Of a stretch of DNA of 64,000 nucleotides, positions 34,420-45,739 are shown piece by piece. The notes beneath the pieces were generated by a model. It saw only the letters and a program-made list of their open reading frames with translations, did not search any database and was not told where the DNA came from. The position numbers and the translations under genes were made by a program. How positions within the stretch are numbered: position 1 is the first letter of the stretch; each line of letters starts with the position of its first letter. The stretch covers positions 156,003,345-156,067,344 of the forward strand of contig JALGPY010000002.1 of NCBI GenBank assembly GCA_023055425.1, read 5' to 3'. The stretch is from Linanthus parryae. Its lineage: Eukaryota > Streptophyta > Magnoliopsida > Ericales > Polemoniaceae.

Positions 34420-34434
34420 AAATACCCCCACACT
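34420..34434 (-). other. Polypurine tract of the Athila-type element
   Basis: On the minus strand AGTGTGGGGGTATTT directly precedes the 3' LTR (TGATAGCTTG). The non-autonomous element at 48193-54536 has AGTGTGGGGGTATT before its LTR (TGATAACTCC). Confidence 0.85.
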
Positions 34435-34739
34435 AAACTCTGCTCGTCCCGAGCAGACCCTTGCATACTACCTTGCAGACCCTTCTTTTGCATACTTCAA
34501 TTGCATACTTCCCCCCTTTTATCACAGATTCATGCTACAGACCAAAAGACTCAACAGATTACTGACTCAGATACAGAATATACACAAACTGACCCAAGAC
34601 ACACAAAAAAATTTCTTCTGAGATGGGGCAACCTCTCTATCATAAACTGAAATCATCAAATCCTCACAAGCTCATTTTGAAATTCCACAACACGTAGCAA
34701 GAAATGGTATAGACTGATCCTGCGCACAAACTCACTAAG

Positions 34740-35260
34740 GTGTCCCCAAACATCCACCAAACCAACCAAGATAAAGCATGTCTTTTGACTTAGAGGGTCC
34801 AGGCATCTTAAGTCACTAGATAATTTTTCTTCGCCAAGTCATTTGAGGTTTTCAGACCCTCTTAGCCGTTATTGCGTTTGATTTGCAAATTGTCCCATTG
34901 CTGGGAGACACAGCTCCTGTGTAATACGGCTTGACTTTAGTTTCCCTCTTAAGCTCTAAATTGGATTGAATCCAAATTTTCCGTGTGAACGGAAGCACAT
35001 TATGTTGTTTCTCCTTGAAGCACAAACAAATAATTACTCTTTTTTTTTCAGATTGTTTTTTTTTTAAATAAAGCTCCTCTGTTTTTACAACTGTGCAGTA
35101 GAGCTTTAAGAGTGCGGGCTTTTTAGGATTTTCTCTTGGAACCACCTTAAGGGATGGTGGTGTACATTCCCCAACTTCGCTTAGGCCGAAGACTTGTACC
35201 GCATAAAACCGACTCTACACGAAGGTCCACCCCAGATTCCAAGAGTCCACAAGTTTCCAC
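34740..35260 (-). other. Conserved 3' untranslated block of the Athila-type element
   Basis: Read on the minus strand this closely matches 52085-52560 of the non-autonomous element: shared strings include TACACCACCATCCCTTA, AAAGCCCGC, GCTCTACTGCAC, TGCTTCAAGGAGAAACAAC, CACACGGAAAATTTGGATTC and GGGTCTGAAAACCTCA. A 97-codon frame (35145-34852) exists but the match crosses its frame with indels, so sequence rather than protein is conserved. It includes a hairpin with ACCACC and GGTGGT arms. Confidence 0.75.
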
Positions 35261-35685
35261 GGGAAACGGAATAATCAACTATCTAAAGACCAATTCTACC
35301 TAGCACACTAGAGAAGCCAAAAGTATGCCTGTTATCTACTTTAACCATTCCTGAATACCCGGGACATCCTATCGTGAGACTTGTGCACAAAATACTAAAA
35401 TTTGAAGTATCCCTACTACAGTGCTTCCTACTCTCATGAGCTCTTTCATTAGATTCTCTTCAGTTTCTAGGTCCTAAGTTGCCCTTTCTCAAAAGTTTTT
35501 AAATATTTATATTTTTTTTATCATGCAAGGTCAGAAAAGTTGGTGGGTAGACTCAACATAATAAACGTGCTGACTCAAAAATGAAAATAAAATTAAAAAT
35601 AAAATTGACAAAAATATGCTGACATGGCTATGCAGGAGGACACGATTCCCCACCCCCACACTAGAGGTGGCGCGTCCTCGCGACA

Positions 35686-37372
35686 CTACTGATCTGGCCC
35701 GTAACTAGAATCTGTGTTCTCCGGAGTAGACTGGTCAGTCGGCTCTGGAGATGGTTCAGGGGTTCGCCCTCTGGGGCGTTTCCTCGCAGCATGTCGTGCT
35801 GCGGCAGCGGTACCAGTGTGGCTGGCACCGGGATGGGCACTGCTGGCCCCTGGGTCTACATGCTGCCTAGGTGGGTACTGGGTACCGGGTCTGCCGGGGT
35901 CACCAACACTGTCTGCGTGTTCCGAACTCGGTGTGGGGTCATGGCCAGAGAAGCTGCCATATGGCCTACTATCCTCCATTGTCCAACTGGGACAATTATC
36001 ACTCGAATAGCGGTCCGGGAAGTTAAATCTCTTACCACGCATGTTGCTCTGAATTTCAGCGAGTGCCGCCTCATGAGCTCTCAATGCGGCTGTGTTAGCG
36101 TGGTAAATATGCTTCTGGGTCTTGAACAACTTTCCAAGACCCCTGGCCATTTTCTTGACCGTCCTTACCAGGTAGTTCTGCACTTTCTCTTGGGCCTTAA
36201 TTTTCTTTCTGACCCATTCCTCATGCTCAGTCCTCTCCAGGCGCCCAAAAGAACTGCGCCTGGCCCCTCTGCTGGACTGCCCTAAGTCGGGCTCGGTCTG
36301 CCTGTGTTCACTGGAACTGGCAGATCGTGGCAGTCAAAGGGGACCTGGTAAGGCTGGAAAACCCCCATCACCGGGTGGAGGTGGCGGTGGCATGCCATCA
36401 CCCCCACCCTGAGGCGGAGCACCATCATCATCATCGTCCACTTGGACATATTCTGGAGGCCCGTGCAGAGCCTCGTGCAAAGCACATCTCATGTTCCGGT
36501 ACTTGCGTACCTGCACTGGTCGGATATCTCTTAGCTCGCCAGGAATGACCACTTGAAAATCCTGTGCCATTTTGTTCAACATCCCCAGAAGACCTAAACC
36601 CTTCTTGCTTTGGGACTCTCTTCGTTCCCGGAAAAACTCACAAATAATCTCCGGGAGGCTCACAGGCTCTCTGGCCATCAGACAGTACACCAAAAGGGCA
36701 ATATTATAATCTATACGGGTAAAGTGTTTAATACCCACAATCCTGTTGTTTACCCACTCAGTCCACCATCTCGCCTCTCGAATAAGATAGGTAGCAGGGA
36801 GTTTCCGGTAGGAAGGACTCCGTTCAGGATAGTACCAAGCAGCGCCTGGTACACCCGCACACAAGGTGGTTAGAATCTGTTCGCTAAGCTGTTCATAGGG
36901 ATGACGCCTCAGTTCCTGAAACTGACAGTCATCCAACACTAATTCCAGACCCAGACTCTCTCGAATACTCTCTGGGGTGATCCGAATCCATCTCTTTCTG
37001 CAGTAAATCCAGTCAATTGACTGGGCTTCACTGTTCATGCACTGCTGGAGAACTACTGAAAATCTCCTTAGCCAGCACAGAACTGACTTGCAGATTGGTA
37101 AAACCAATAAACAAATCCCCAAAATGATCCTGCCCAGTATAGTTGAACAGTTCATCCCCCATCGCCACTCTATCACGGGGAAAAGTTCTCTCAGCGGGTA
37201 TGTCATACCGAATCTTTTTGTCTTGCAGAAAGAAACGGTGAGCCTCCATATTAACAAACCTATGGTCACAGAAATGGTAAACCCTAAGCAATCTGCAATC
37301 TATGATGTTCAAGGGTGCAATCGCCCTATCAGGCCTCATATACGGGTTATCCTCATCCATTTCAAGATTCAA
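35686..37372 (-). pseudogene. Env-like ORF of the Athila-type element
   Basis: The likely start is the ATG at 37372 (MNLEMDEDNPYMRPDRAIAP). A frameshift near 37050 moves into the frame 37269-36334. There a single in-frame TGA (36334-36336) interrupts it, and the same frame then stays open to the stop at 35686. The middle part (TPESIRESLGLELVLDDCQF, NIALLVYCLMAREPVSLPEI) looks like the 'putative plant transposon protein' domain of Athila-type extra ORFs. It is followed by an Asp run, a Pro/Gly-rich hinge and a basic helix with NYLVRTVKKMARGLGKLFKT. No clear membrane anchor was seen. With two lesions it is about 560 codons long. Its function is unknown; the name reflects position after pol. Confidence 0.7.
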
Positions 37373-37756
37373 AAAGAAAAAATGGAAATCTTCAAAGAGA
37401 AGGAAAAGATAGAACCTGGCTACCCAGGGTGAATCTTACGGGTACAGATCTGGAAATTTCTCTCTGAAATGGATCTGTAGGTGTTTGGATCGGATGAGTT
37501 TGACCACCCCCACACTGTTCCTGACTTTCTGGTGTTCCTGCGGTGGTAGTCGGAGATTGCTGGCGGCTGACTGCTTCTGGCGGCTGCTAGGGCAGAGAGA
37601 ATTTCTAGAGAGAGAGTTGAAAACTGGTTGACTTGGGTGAAAATGAGTCACTGTCATCCGTACAGTATATATAGGAAAACTTTCAGAAATTGCAGAATGG
37701 CCCCTGAAATTCAAATTTTTTCAAATTTTTCAAAATTTTCTGATCCCGCCTGAATG

Positions 37757-38322
37757 TGCGTTTGAACGCAACTTCTGCGTTTGAATGCACTGCTTCAAAT
37801 TTTCTGGAAATTTGAAATTTTCTTGGTCTGCGTTTGAACGCACCCTGTGCGTTAGAACGCAGTGCTTGAAGTTCTATGAATTTTCTGGGTTTGTTGAACT
37901 GCGTTTGAACGCACACGACTTGCGTTTAAACGCACTGCTTGTGTCTACCATTCTTCTGATGAGTTGCGTTTGAACGCAAATGATCTGCGTTTAAACGCAT
38001 GCCTTGTCTCTAGAAATTCTCTGCTGATTGGTTCTTGCGTTCAAACGCAACCTCTGCGTTTAAACGCACGTCCTTAGGCTTTTCCAGTCCATCTTTTCTT
38101 CTTGCGTTTGAACGCAACTCGTGCGTCTGAACGCACAACTTGTTAGCTGGAAATCTTCATTGTGTGATCTGCGTTTGAACGCAGGTGTTCTGCGTTTGAA
38201 CGCAGAAGTGTTAGCCATTTTTAGTGTTTCTTCGTCGGTTGGCGGTTCTGCGTTTGAACGCAAGCTGTCTGCGTTTGAACGCATGCCTGCGTTTAGACGC
38301 ATGTCTCCTGCGTTTGAACGCA
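37757..38322. repeat. Internal array of nine paired 14-bp palindromes (Athila-type element)
   Basis: Eighteen copies of TGCGTT-NN-AACGCA start at 37757/37776, 37829/37848, 37900/37921, 37965/37986, 38036/38055, 38103/38122, 38170/38191, 38249/38270 and 38288/38309. The distance within every pair is 19 or 21 bp. Pairs recur about every 65-80 bp, except the last two (39). The array fills the spacer between pol and the env-like ORF. The DNA between the pairs is not conserved. Confidence 0.92.
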
Positions 38323-38427
38323 CGCCTCTGATTCCTGAAACACTGAATTCGATATTAAACCCCTCTTTCTCACTTTTCTCTCAAATTATGAACATTTTAA
38401 AAATATATAAAAAACAACTAATCTATT

Positions 38428-38445
38428 GTTGGGTTGCCTCCCAAC
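38428..38445 (-). other. 18-nt hairpin just after pol (Athila-type element)
   Basis: On the minus strand GTTGGGAGGCAACCCAAC: arms GTTGGG and CCCAAC around a 6-nt loop. It begins about 50 nt after the pol stop. An identical 18-mer is at 51003-51020, about 43 nt after the stop of the ORF in the non-autonomous element. Confidence 0.8.
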
Positions 38446-38496
38446 CAGCGCTTGTGATTTACAGTCGAGAGCCCGACTTTGTTACCTCTGTTGTGA

Positions 38497-41400
38497 TCAA
38501 GGAAGGTCGAGGTAGATTGCCTCTACCTCTATGATCTCCTGAGGATCTCTGTATGGCTTGACTCTGTTCCCATTCACCTTGAAAACTGTATTGTCCCTTG
38601 GGTTCTCCAGTTCCACCACTCCCCATGATGTAATGTCTTTCACGATAAATGGTCCAGACCATCTTGAGCGCAGCTTCCCTGGATAGAATTTCATCCTTGA
38701 GTTGTAAAGGAGAACCTTCTGCCCGATTTCTATCTTCTTTGGTAGAATGTGATTGTCATGCCACTTCTTCGTTTTTTCTTTATAAATTTTGGCACTCTCA
38801 TACGCAGTTTTACGGAATTCCTCTAGTTCGAGGAGTGCCATCTTCCGTTTATTTCCTGATAAACTGTGATCCATATTCAGTTACTTGATTGCCCAGTATG
38901 CTTTGTGCTCCAGTTCTACTGGTAAGTGACATGCTTTTCCAAACACCAGCTGGTATGGGGACATTCCCAGCGGGGTTTTGTAAGCAGTTCTGTATGCCCA
39001 GAGCGCATCATCCAGCTTTAATGACCAGTCCTTGCGTCCAGGATTCACAATTTTCTCCAGTATGCTCTTTATCTCCCAGTTGGACACCTCTGCTTGCCCG
39101 TTTGCCTGAGGGTGATAAGGCAGTGACACCTTATGGATAGATACCCCGTACTGCTTTAGAACCTTGGCGAAGACCTTATTGATAAAATGAGAACCTTCAT
39201 CACTAACCATGGCCCTCGGCGTTCCGAATCTGGTAAAGATATTACGTTTGAGGAATCTTTCCACGACTGCCGCATCAATCTTCTGACAGGCTATTGCTTC
39301 CACCCATTTTGACACGTATTCTACTGCCAGTAAGATGTAGAGATTTCCCAGAGACGAAGGGAATGGACCCATAAAATCAATACGCCAAACGTCGAAAGGC
39401 TCGACTTCCTGCCAAAGTGTCATGGGCATTTCATTTCGCTGGGAAATATTTCCTGTCCGGTGGCAGCGATCACAACTCTGCGCATAATCATGGCAATCCT
39501 TGAAGACTGTTGGCCAGAAAAATCCTGACTGCAGCACTTTGTGGGCTGTTCTCGGTCCGCTGAAGTGCCCCCCACATTGTTCTGAGTGGCAGTGCTGAAT
39601 TACCTCCAAAATCTCGTGACATGGAATGCAACGACGGAGAATATTATCTGCCCCTTGCTTGAATAGATAAGGATCGTCCAAGAAATATTGCTTGCAGTCT
39701 GAAATAAACTTCTTTTTCTGCCAAGGGGTGATGTCTTCAGGGAGTGCTCCATTGACCAAATAATTGGCTATGGCGTAATACCAGGGCCGTCTGTTGGTCT
39801 TCATCTTCATAATATGTTCATCCGGAAAATTTTCTTGAATTGGTACCAATTCTTCTGTAGGGTTTTCCAGGCGAGATAGATGATCAGCAACCACATTTTC
39901 AACTCCCTTTTTATCCCTGATTTCGACATCAAATTCTTGCATCAGCATAATCCAACGCAGCAACCTTGGCTTTGCATCCTTCTTCTCCAGTAAGTATTTC
40001 AGTGCACTGTGATCTGTGAATATGATGACATTTGAACCTACCAGGTAGGATCTGAACTTATCCAGAGCAAAAACGACTGCCAGCAGTTCCTTCTGTGTAG
40101 TCCCGTAATTGATATGTGCCTCATTCAGGACCCTGCTGGCATAGTAAATGACACTGCACACTTTATCTTTTCGCTGTCCCAGTACTGCGCCCACTGCGTA
40201 ATCACTGGCGTCGCACATCAGCTCGAATGGGAGGGTCCAATCTGGCGTTGTGATAATGGGCGCAGTTGTCAGCCTGTCTTTAAGCACGTCAAAGGCTTCT
40301 TTGCAGGCTTCGTCAAATATGAAGGGCACATCTTTTCCCAACAAATTACATAGTGGCTTTGTAATTTTTGAGAAATATTTAATAAACCTTCTGTAAAATC
40401 CTGCATGGCCCAAAAAACTCTTAATTGCCTTCACTGTGGTTGGATATGGCAGCTGCTTGATCACCTCTATTTTTGCCCTGTCTACTTCCAGTCCTTTGCT
40501 GGAAATCCTGTGTCCCAGCACTATTCCTTCTGTAACCATGAAGTGGCATTTTTCCCAGTTGAGTACCAGGTTAGTTTTTCTGCAGCGAATCAGAACTCTG
40601 GCCAGATGGTATAAGCAGTCTTCAAAGCTGTCCCCAAATAACGAAAAATCGTCCATGAAAACTTCCAAATTTTTCTCTATCATGTCAGAGAAAATGGCCA
40701 TCATACATCTTTGGAATGTTGCTGGAGCATTGCATAATCCAAATGGAATTCGTCTAAAGGAAAACGTTCCGTATGGGCAGGTGAACGTCGTCTTTTCTTG
40801 ATCTTTAGGATTTATATAGATCTGGTTGTAGCCAGAGTACCCGTCAAGGAAGCAGTAATAAGCATGGTGAGCCAGTCTGTCCAACATCTGGTCCATGAAT
40901 GGCAGCGGAAAGTGGTCTTTCAGTGTTGCATCGTTCAGCTTCCGATAGTCCATACAGATTCGCCAGCCAGTGACAGTGCGCTGGGCGATCTGCTCCTGAT
41001 CAGCATTCTGTACTACTGTAATACCCCCTTTCTTTGGTACACACTGGACAGGACTGACCCAGGTGCTGTCTGATATGGGGTATATAATTCCTGCTTATAG
41101 CCACTTCATGACCTCCTTTCGTACCACATCTTTCATAATTGGGATTAGTCTCCGTTGAGGCTGGATGACTGGCTTCTTTCCTTCTTCAATTCTTATTTTG
41201 TGCATGCAGTAATCAGGACTGATTCCCTTTAGGTCCGCAATTGTCCATCCGATGGCTTCTTTATGCTCTCGAAGTACCTCCAGCAGCTTTTGTTCCTGTT
41301 CCTGAGATAAAAGAGAAGAAACAATTACCGGCAGAGTATTATTTTCACCAATAAAAGCGTACATGAGGTGGTCTGGTACCTGTTTTAATTCCAGGACTGG

Positions 41401-42279
41401 TGGTTCCTGGAGTGATGGGACCAGTGTCATTTTCTGCTCGCCTCCTTCGTCCTTATATAGAGTGACCCAGCTCTCTGTTCCCATGATCTGCTCAGCCTGT
41501 TGCTCCTCTGTTTCCACTTGATAAATGTCCTCAAATTCCTCCCATAAATTTTCCATCTCCTCACTCTCCAGATCATCAATTACTTCTACTGCAAAACAGT
41601 TTTCATGCCCATAATGGTCAGGAAGCTGGAGAGATTTGAAGACGTTGAATTTCACTTTTTCTTCATTGATTTGCATGGACAGCTCTCCAGTTTTGCAGTT
41701 AATAATGGCTTCACCAGTTGCTAGGAAGGGTCTGCCCAAGATTAGCGGGACCTCTCCGGCCTCCATATCCAGTATCACAAAATCTGCTGGAAAAATAAGC
41801 TCTCCAACTTTTACCAGGATATCTTCAATTACTCCATAGGCAGGTTTCACAGATCTGTCATCCATTTGAAGCATAATTCTTGTTGGACGTGGTTCTCCGA
41901 CTCCCAGACTTTTGAAGATTGTCAGTGGCATCAGGTTGATGCTGGCACCCAAGTCGCATAAGGCTTTTCCTGTGTATGCACTGCCCAGAGTTACTGGAAT
42001 AACAAAACTGCCAGGGTCTTTCTTTTTCAGTGGTAGACCATTTTTCACACAACTGCTCGCTTCTGCCGTCAGATTCACTGTTTCGAAGTCACTCATTCGC
42101 CTTCTCCCATACAATATGTCTTTGAGAAATTTCGCGTAAGTAGGCATTTTGGCAAGTGCTTCGGCAAAAGGTATGTTTATCTGTAATTGCTTGAATACCT
42201 CCATAAATCTGGCATAGTCTTTGCTGTCATCTATCTTACGTGTCTTCATAGGGTAAGGTACCTCCTTAGAGATTGGCAC
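38497..42279 (-). pseudogene. Protease, RT, RNase H and integrase of the Athila-type element
   Basis: One continuous frame from 42279 to 38497 is broken only by two in-frame TAA codons (41095-41097 and 38881-38883). Near residue 110 the protease has CDLGASINLMPLTIFKSLG and later LILGRPFLATGEAII. After the first stop come the RT ([40 protein letters not shown], active site [10 protein letters not shown]), RNase H ([33 protein letters not shown]), an integrase zinc-binding part ([15 protein letters not shown]) and the catalytic core ([57 protein letters not shown]). The tail after the second stop ([20 protein letters not shown]) is the usual Athila integrase end. The copy is close to functional sequence but inactive as it stands. 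Confidence 0.9.
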
Positions 42280-42295
42280 TGTTTCTGGACTACCC

Positions 42296-43819
42296 TCATA
42301 GTCTGCTCTGCTTCCTGCTCGACCGAACCCTTTTTCTGAGGGTTAGCGGTTGAACTGTTTCCCTGTCAAACACTTCGTGTTCAATGATCTTTGACTTCTC
42401 TGCACGTTCATGACTGGGATACGGTGGATCCTGCAGTGAAATTCCACTCCGAGTTGTGATAGCATTGATTTGAGCGCGTGGATTGTTCACTGTATTTGAC
42501 GGTAAATTCCCTGGGGCTCGTTATGCCTGGTTCTGTGCAAGCTGACCATTCTGTACCTCCAAGTTGCGGATAGCAATTTTCATTTGGCTTACATCGGCAG
42601 TTAATGACTCCATCTGCGCAAATCTAGTTTCCCACTGCTTATTGAATTTCTCCATATAGGACTCAAAATGTTATTGTGATAAATTTAGCTGTGGTGGTGC
42701 TGCTGGTGCGTGCTGTGTTGGGGCTGTCTGTTGTGCCTGTGGCCTGTGCTGGAATCCTGGTGCATAGACTGCTGCATTGGGGTTTCCGTAACGAAACCCT
42801 GGATGATCACGTGTGCCTAGTCTGTAGCGACTAGGATCCCACTGCTGCTGAACATAGTTGGCATCTTCGGTCTGAAGCTCCAGAATTGCTGCGTCAAGGT
42901 CAGGTTCATCCACTGATGCCACGGGCTTCTTCTCTGTATACACCTTTTTAACTAAGTCCTGTACCACTTTCGTGAGATTGTCAATCCTGTCATCAGCCAC
43001 TGGTTCTGCTATGGCTGTGAGCCTGCGGTCATCAAACAGGCGAGTATCCTGTTTGGCTAATTGTTTCATCAGTTCGTATGCTCCATCCTTATCCACATGG
43101 TATAGAAAGTTACCCCCAGCTTCCCTATCAATCCTGTCAGCATTCTCCCTGTCAAGAGCATGGTAGAATACCTGCAGAATTTTTGCGTCCCCGAAGCCGT
43201 GATTGGGGCATTTTTTAACGACTCTCATCAGCCTGTCCCATGCGTCTACCACCGTTTCCCCCATCTTCTGTTTGAAAGATAAGATCTCACTCTGCATCTT
43301 GATAACACGGGATGCGGGGTAGAATTTTGCCAAAAAATCAGTAACACACCCTTCCCAGGTAGTGATAGACCTCGGTGGTCTTGCCTCCAGCCAGTCTTTT
43401 GCTGTTCCGAACAAGCAGTATGGGAATAAAATTAGCTTTAGCGTATCCGCTTCGACTCCTCTATATTTGATCTTGTTGCAGTAGTCTTCGAACTTTCCGA
43501 GGAAGTCGTTTGGATCTTCATCTGCTTTCCCATTGAAAGGGCAATGAGTCTGGGCGGTCTGAATGGTGGATGATTTCAGATCGAAGTGCTCTGCTGTAAT
43601 GGGTGGCACTACGATAGCTGGTTGATGTCCTCCGGTCGGGACTTCAAAGTTTTCGACTATCGCCCTTCCAGACCAGTTGTAAGTCCTCTGATTGTTCCTG
43701 GAAGCAAAGCCGGCTGCTATCAGCTCTTCAATGTAAAGAGCCATTTGTGCTGGAGTACGTTGCTGCTGTCCTGTGGGTGTTCCTGTTTCGGTTGGCGTGT
43801 CTTCTCCGTGCTCAGACAT
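42296..43819 (-). pseudogene. Gag of the Athila-type element
   Basis: The ATG at 43819 opens a 382-codon frame (MSEHGEDTPTETGTPTGQQQ). The retrotransposon gag core lies at about residues 95-230 (HCPFNGKADEDPNDFLGKFE, LEARPPRSITTWEGCVTDFL, ILSFKQKMGETVVDAWDRLM, KCPNHGFGDA). The tail is Gln/Pro/Ala-rich. TAA at 42671-42673 ends it early and another TAA lies at 42521-42523. The same frame continues to 42296 with the AQINAITTRSG block, which in this family links gag to protease. A frameshift is then needed to enter the protease frame at 42279. There is no CCHC knuckle before the stop. Confidence 0.85.
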
Positions 43820-44027
43820 CGCGGCTCAGTGTTTGCGACTTTGCTCTCTGAAAAGTTTTTCGGGATCTTCAAGTGGTGATACCAGTTTGCTAGGCAATCT
43901 GGACATAAACTAGAATAACCTGAAAATCAGAATTCAAGAGCAATAAATCAAAAGAAAATAAACGTAAAAGAAAAAGAAAAAGCTTTGAGACTTATTCTAA
44001 TGTCTTTTTAAGAAAAACTGTAACCGT

Positions 44028-44045
44028 TCCCCGGCAACGGCGCCA
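44028..44045 (-). other. Primer binding site of the Athila-type element (tRNA-Asp)
   Basis: On the minus strand TGGCGCCGTTGCCGGGGA, the perfect complement of the 3' end of plant tRNA-Asp, a few bases inside the 5' LTR. Confidence 0.88.
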
Positions 44046-44051
44046 AAAACT

Positions 44052-45734
44052 TGACAGCGTAAACCTATCTGCTTTTTTGCAAGTGTACGATCAAGTAATA
44101 TAGAGTATGTATTTGTGACTATGGTTGTCGAACCCTCGAGAACAGTTTAAGTTTTGCTTATTAGAAATAGAATTAGACACAAAGCCTGTAAAAAGGAGGA
44201 AGATTAGGATGTGATTCTACTCACTAATTTGCAGTAAATAAAACAATATTTAGGAAAGCTTATTTTATTTTTCTTTTAAGTAATTTTCAGGAATTGTGGT
44301 AGTTGTAAAAATCGATAATTCTAAGAATCTAGGTCCCAGGATCCCCTAGGGTTACTCTCCAGCTTGCCTTGTGTATTTGATTTCAGAAACACACAGTAGT
44401 TTTGTTTATGCCAGCATACCAATAGTACAATTTCCTCTCGGTCTCATGCACCTGTCACTCTCCTGCAGATTTTCGGGTCCTCTCAGTCCACCTAATTCTG
44501 CAGGTTCGTTCTAAGTCTGCTAGGGTTACAGGTTCTCCTCTCGGTCTCCCCCTAAACGTCTAGCAGTTGGTCTAATGCTTCTGGGCTAGTCCCCTGATTC
44601 TTTTCACCTCTCGGTCCATCAAGGCAGAGTACTAAATCATGTCTTCTCTTCCTAACTCTCACTGGCCACTCTCGCGCACCAGATCATGTCTATAACACTC
44701 CTGGGTGATCAAGCCATTCATGTACGTAAATAAAATCAAAGACAAGATAATAAACAATCCATCCTGTATTAAGACTTCAACTAGTCATGCATCTGAAAAT
44801 CAAACAACCAAATCTGCTGAATTCATAAACCCTAGGTTCACCAAGAACCTAGGAAAAAGGTTTAGCTAGATTGCATTATTGAAAAACACTGTTTCATAAA
44901 AGAGAGAAAAGATCAAACAAGTTTATGGCTGACTACTGAAAAACTGCTCCAATCCTGCTCTGCTCCAATCCTGACGGCTCTGAAACTGTCTTCTGTGATG
45001 ATGATTGTAGATGTGTGAGTGTAACCCTAATTCTGTGCTGGGACACCTCCTTTTATACTGCCACAGTCTCCAAAACTGATGCACGAAATTCCTGTTCTAC
45101 CCTAAAAAAAAACCGTCCTGGAAGCTTCTGGAAACCACCCTTGCGTTCGAACGCAGCTCCCCTGCGTTCAAACGTAGTGCGTCTGAACGCACATATCCTG
45201 CGTTTGAACGCAGGCCTTAACCAATTTTCTCTTCTGTCTTCTGGCCCCTCGGACTTGTGCGTTTGAACGCAGCTCACCTGCGTTTGAACGCACAACTTGG
45301 TTTTTCTGCACTTCTGGAGTTGAGTCCTGCGTTTGAACGCAGCCTGTGCGTCCGAACGCACAACTTAGCCTCTTCTCTGCCACTTTCTTCCTGCTGCCAT
45401 GTGGTGCGTTTGAACGCAGCTGCCCTGCGTTTTAACGCACAACTAAGAATTTTCTGCACTTTTTCTGCTCCGCTTTCCTGATACGCTGCCTCCACATCCA
45501 AGTCAATCTCATGCATTTCTCGGCACCTGTTACCTGCACATCATAACATGTACCCACGATCATATCCAACAAACAAAATTATGCATGAAATTACTCAAAT
45601 CTTGCAATCATGTCCTATAAATCTCTGCCTCGTATCAGGTGGAAAATAAGCTGAAAATGGGCAAACTTAACTCTCACAGGGTTAGAACCAATGGTAAAAA
45701 GATGTCCCAGACAAATCCCATTTTCAAGCTATCA
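44052..45734 (-). repeat. Athila-type element, right LTR (5' LTR)
   Basis: Partner of 32738-34419. It would carry the promoter (TATA at 45049-45058 on the minus strand) and carries the same five palindrome pairs (45142/45163, 45178/45199, 45258/45279, 45328/45347, 45405/45426; spacings 21, 21, 21, 19, 21). Confidence 0.93.
45142..45439. repeat. Array of five paired 14-bp palindromes in right Athila LTR
   Basis: Same layout and spacing as the left LTR array. One unit has become TGCGTTTTAACGCA and another TGCGTCCGAACGCA. The arms are otherwise kept. Confidence 0.9.
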
Positions 45735-45739
45735 ATGCT

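Larger units (their letters stand above)
32738..45734 (-). mobile_element. Athila-type Ty3/gypsy element inserted in the Angela leader
   Basis: The ends TGACAG at 32738 and CTATCA at 45734 are flanked by the perfect 5-bp duplication ATGCT (32733-32737, 45735-45739). It is 13.0 kb long with LTRs of 1682 and 1683 bp. Order on the minus strand: LTR, tRNA-Asp primer site, gag, protease, RT, RNase H, integrase, a palindrome array, env-like ORF, long 3' untranslated part, polypurine tract, LTR. This is the Athila arrangement. Few mutations separate it from an intact copy. Confidence 0.93.

Noticed and set aside
34852..35145. 97-codon ORF in the conserved 3' block of the Athila-type element
   Set aside because: The matching block at 52085-52560 has indels out of frame, so conservation is not at protein level.
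37757..38322. CRISPR array
   Set aside because: Direct repeats with spacers are superficially similar, but the units are 14-bp palindromes in pairs with uneven spacers inside a plant retrotransposon. No cas genes.
38121..38534. 137-codon plus-strand ORF across the internal palindrome array
   Set aside because: Repeat translation on the strand opposite to the element's genes.
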